DNA from: Acetofilamentum sp.
GTDB lineage: Bacteria; Bacteroidota; Bacteroidia; Bacteroidales; JAFGXI01
Assembly (NCBI GenBank): GCA_020720565.1
Contig: DYOK01000014.1
Location: forward strand, 10,130 to 24,220
DNA: 14,091 nt
Reading direction: 5' to 3'
Of the stretch, positions 11,620-14,091 are shown piece after piece. Under the pieces are notes generated by a model, which was not told where the DNA came from, searched no databases, and saw only the letters and a program-made list of their open reading frames with translations. Within the stretch, counting starts at the first letter, position 1. Each line of letters starts with the position of its first letter. A program made the translations under genes and the position numbers.

Positions 11620-14091
11620 TTATCGCAGGTTTTTCAAAAATTGTTCCAAACTAAATTCGTCTTGAAAAAGTACTTTGCGAGCTTTACTTCCTTCGTAAGG
11701 GCCAATAATTCCAGCGGCTTCTAATTGGTCAACTATACGGCCAGCTCTGTTATAACCAATCGAGAAACGACGTTGAATACCAGAGGTTGAGCCTTGTTGC
11801 GTTTGAATCATCAAACGAGCCGCATCTTCGAAAAGTTCGTCGCGTTGTTGAGATTCTGCCTCGAAACCACTGTTCGAAAATATGTCATTAGTTTCTACTT
11901 CGGGCAATAAATACGCTGTGGCATACGATTGTTGCGATTGGATGTGGGTTACTAAATCGTCGACTTCGGCCGTATCGATAAACGGACATTGTAAACGGAT
12001 CATTTCACCGCCACCTTGACTAATTAACATGTCGCCTCTACCGACCAATTGGTTGGCCCCAGGGCTATCGAGAATGGTTCTAGAATCAATCATTTGAGTT
12101 ACTCTAAAAGCCACGCGGGTAGGGAAGTTAGCTTTAATAATACCTGTAATGACATTGGTCGAAGGCCGTTGTGTGGCTACGATTAAATGGATACCAATGG
12201 CTCGTGCTAACTGGGCAATACGTGCAATGGGTTGTTCCACCTCTTTCCCTGCGGTCATTATTAAATCGGCAAATTCGTCGATAACAACCACAATATAAGG
12301 TAAGTAGCGGTGATCTTTCTCGGGATTTAGTTTGCGGCTAATAAACTTAGCGTTGTATTCGATAATATTCCTTACATGTGCATTTTTAAGCAAATCGTAA
12401 CGATTGTCCATTTCTTTTGCCAGTGCATTGAGTGTTGCGACTACCTTTTGAACATCGGTAATGATAGCTTCTTCGGCGTTAGGTAACTTGGCTAAATAGT
12501 GTTTTTCGATTTTCGAATAAAGCGAAAGCTCAACTTTTTTAGGGTCGATTAACACCAGTTTAAGTTCGGCCGGATGTTTTTTATAAAGCAAAGAGGTTAA
12601 GATGGCATTGATACCAACCGACTTACCTTGACCAGTTGCACCAGCAACCAGCATGTGGGGTGTTTTGGCTAAATCGATGGCGTGTGTTTGATTGTAAATA
12701 TTTTTACCTAATATAATAGGTAGCTCAAATTTCGACTCTTGAAAGTTTTTCGATGTGATGGTTGTTCGCATCGAAACAATTTGTGGATTTTTATTCGGAA
12801 CTTCGATACCCACAGTTCCCTTGCCCGGCATGGGCGCAATAATACGTATGCCAAGTGCAGCTAGACTTAAAGCAATATCGTCTTCTAGGTTTTTGATTTT
12901 CGAAATCCTGATTCCTGGTGCTGGCACAATCTCGTAAAGCGTGATAGATGGACCAATGGTTGCCGAAATTGAGGTAATTTCGATTTTATAATTAAGCAGC
13001 GTTTCGACAATCTTATCTTTGTTTTCGTTAAGCTCTTCGGGTGTTACTAAAGTGTTGCTAACTTCGTGGTCGAGTAAGATGTCTTTGCTTGGGAATTTAA
13101 AATGCGACAGATCTGCCCTTGGGTCGAAATCGCCAAGCATTTCGTAGCTTACATCAATATCGTCGGAGGCTTCCTCTTCGTGAATTTCGACGGTCATATC
13201 GAGAAGTGCATCGAACTCATCTTTTATATCGATTTGTTCGGAGTCTTCGTCATCTGCTTCTTCTTCAACTATATCAACTTCTGTTTCGCTAATTTCGTTG
13301 GGTGTTTGTGTGATCGTAAATGCAATCTGATTTGGGGCGTTTTTGGTGCTCGGGTTAGGTTCGGTTTCGGGTTCATTTTCTATGGCTTGCTCTTCGGCAG
13401 GGACTTGCTCATCGATTATCAGAATTTCTTCTTGTTCGCTTGGGGTTTCTTCTGGTTTTTCTTCAGAAGTAGTCGCAAAAATATCGCTTTCGTTTTGATG
13501 CATTAAATGCGACAAATCGACCGTTTCTTTAGGGTGGATTTTGTTTTTAATGGCGTCGAATGCCTTTTTCGAGATGGTAATCACAAGTGCTAATCCTATA
13601 ATTCCCAGCAGTAAAATGCTACCAATTTGACCTAAAAATGACATCAACCACTCTACAATAAAATACCCATGTTGTCCGCCTAAAAGAAAATATACATTGC
13701 TCATATAATTATCGACAAGCCCTAGATATAAAGAGCTTGTAACCATAATCGAAACCCCAAAAATAAGGGTTTGCAAAAGTGGGAGTAAAGGGCGTTTGAG
13801 CAGTTTTAGTCCAATTAAAAAGATTAAAAAGGGAACAAAAAAACTGGCCAAACCAAACCACTTATTGATTAAGGTGTGCGATAAAAATGCGCCTACTTTG
13901 CCGCCCCAGTTCTCGACAACAAAATCGCTTGCACTCAATACATTAATCCATTCGATATTGTCCGATTTCCAAGTAAAAAGGTAGGAAATCATGGCCAAGA
14001 GTAAGAAAATGGAAAATAAAACCGAAAAAAAACCAGAAATTAGACGAAAGCGTTCGCTTTTGGGGAACGTTAAATCGAAGCCTGGATTTTT
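11620..14091 (-). CDS. ftsK: DNA translocase FtsK (5' end beyond window)
   Basis: Septum-anchored motor that pumps DNA to finish chromosome segregation and activates XerCD recombination at dif. The gene is open to the window edge: the frame continues 31 codons upstream of the TTG at 13998 with FDLTFPKSERFRLISGFFSV and a membrane helix, so the true start is outside. Numbered from 13998, further membrane helices lie at about 48-66, 75-94 and 124-143. Then comes an acidic linker (about 170-290) rich in Glu and Asp, the alpha/beta motor with Walker A GATGQGKSV (453-461) and Walker B YIVVVIDEFADL (D574), and HLIVATQRPSTNVITG. Last is the DNA-reading winged-helix gamma domain (about 718-778) with IQRRFSIGYNRAGRIVDQLE, the part that reads orienting sequences. 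The domain order is complete and nothing is missing. lolA follows. Confidence 0.96.
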   Translation of the reverse strand, partial: KNPGFDLTFPKSERFRLISGFFSVLFSIFLLLAMISYLFTWKSDNIEWINVLSASDFVVENWGGKVGAFLSHTLINKWFGLASFFVPFLIFLIGLKLLKRPLLPLLQTLIFGVSIMVTSSLYLGLVDNYMSNVYFLLGGQHGYFIVEWLMSFLGQIGSILLLGIIGLALVITISKKAFDAIKNKIHPKETVDLSHLMHQNESDIFATTSEEKPEETPSEQEEILIIDEQVPAEEQAIENEPETEPNPSTKNAPNQIAFTITQTPNEISETEVDIVEEEADDEDSEQIDIKDEFDALLDMTVEIHEEEASDDIDVSYEMLGDFDPRADLSHFKFPSKDILLDHEVSNTLVTPEELNENKDKIVETLLNYKIEITSISATIGPSITLYEIVPAPGIRISKIKNLEDDIALSLAALGIRIIAPMPGKGTVGIEVPNKNPQIVSMRTTITSKNFQESKFELPIILGKNIYNQTHAIDLAKTPHMLVAGATGQGKSVGINAILTSLLYKKHPAELKLVLIDPKKVELSLYSKIEKHYLAKLPNAEEAIITDVQKVVATLNALAKEMDNRYDLLKNAHVRNIIEYNAKFISRKLNPEKDHRYLPYIVVVIDEFADLIMTAGKEVEQPIARIAQLARAIGIHLIVATQRPSTNVITGIIKANFPTRVAFRVTQMIDSRTILDSPGANQLVGRGDMLISQGGGEMIRLQCPFIDTAEVDDLVTHIQSQQSYATAYLLPEVETNDIFSNSGFEAESQQRDELFEDAARLMIQTQQGSTSGIQRRFSIGYNRAGRIVDQLEAAGIIGPYEGSKARKVLFQDEFSLEQFLKNLR

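Noticed and set aside
13102..13506. 134-codon plus-strand frame opposite ftsK, Phe-rich
   Set aside because: It is the complement of the Glu/Asp-rich linker of ftsK (GAA/GAT codons read as TTC/ATC), so its length is a composition effect; ftsK itself is certain.
13996..13998. TTG codon as the ftsK start
   Set aside because: The frame stays open for 31 more codons to the window edge and encodes a basic segment plus a membrane helix typical of the FtsK N-terminus, so this is an internal codon.

Overview
The window reads as chromosomal DNA of a Bacteroidota bacterium. It is AT-rich with short GC-rich islands. Several genes are preceded by the phylum's -7 promoter element TAnnTTTG (four copies read TATCTTTG or TACCTTTG), and Shine-Dalgarno sequences are largely absent. 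The gene content fits the phylum: a bifunctional-nuclease-domain protein with a UVR tail, an AccD of the Bacteroidota type, a lolA gene directly downstream of ftsK, and a small Bacteroides-type methyltransferase. Nothing in the sequence fixes the genus.

Layout. 1-2400: glutaminase (minus strand) faces away from a membrane-bound family 2 glycosyltransferase (plus strand). 2401-2706: intergenic, holding two GC-rich palindromes, each between short direct repeats, plus the fbaA promoter. 2707-5017: class II fructose-bisphosphate aldolase and the acetyl-CoA carboxylase beta subunit, separated by a structured spacer ending in a strong terminator. 5332-6799: a compact plus-strand run of a bifunctional-nuclease-domain protein, a small lipoprotein and dihydrofolate reductase. 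6800-7414: a 615-base gap with a second GC-rich palindromic island, a promoter with no gene behind it and a terminator. 7415-9516: trpS and a PfkB-family sugar/nucleoside kinase, both minus strand. 9667-9740: tRNA-Asn(GUU), whose promoter lies back to back with that of the kinase. 10034-10807: a SAM-dependent methyltransferase. 10866-14091: lolA and ftsK on the minus strand; ftsK runs off the right edge of the window.

Most genes are core metabolism and housekeeping: glycolysis, fatty acid synthesis, folate, tRNA charging, chromosome segregation and lipoprotein transport. There is no phage, plasmid, CRISPR, toxin-antitoxin or defence module, and I found no clear new multi-gene system.

The unusual material is between genes. 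(1) A family of GC-rich palindromes flanked by 9-10 base direct repeats looks like small mobile palindromic elements; collapsing two of them at 2514-2579 yields a clean 26-codon frame. (2) A short hairpin family of the form AGGTC-TTC-GACCTATTTG recurs at five intergenic sites, one copy with compensatory stem changes. (3) Two intergenic stretches could encode small RNAs. (4) The AccD zinc knuckle has an altered cysteine spacing.
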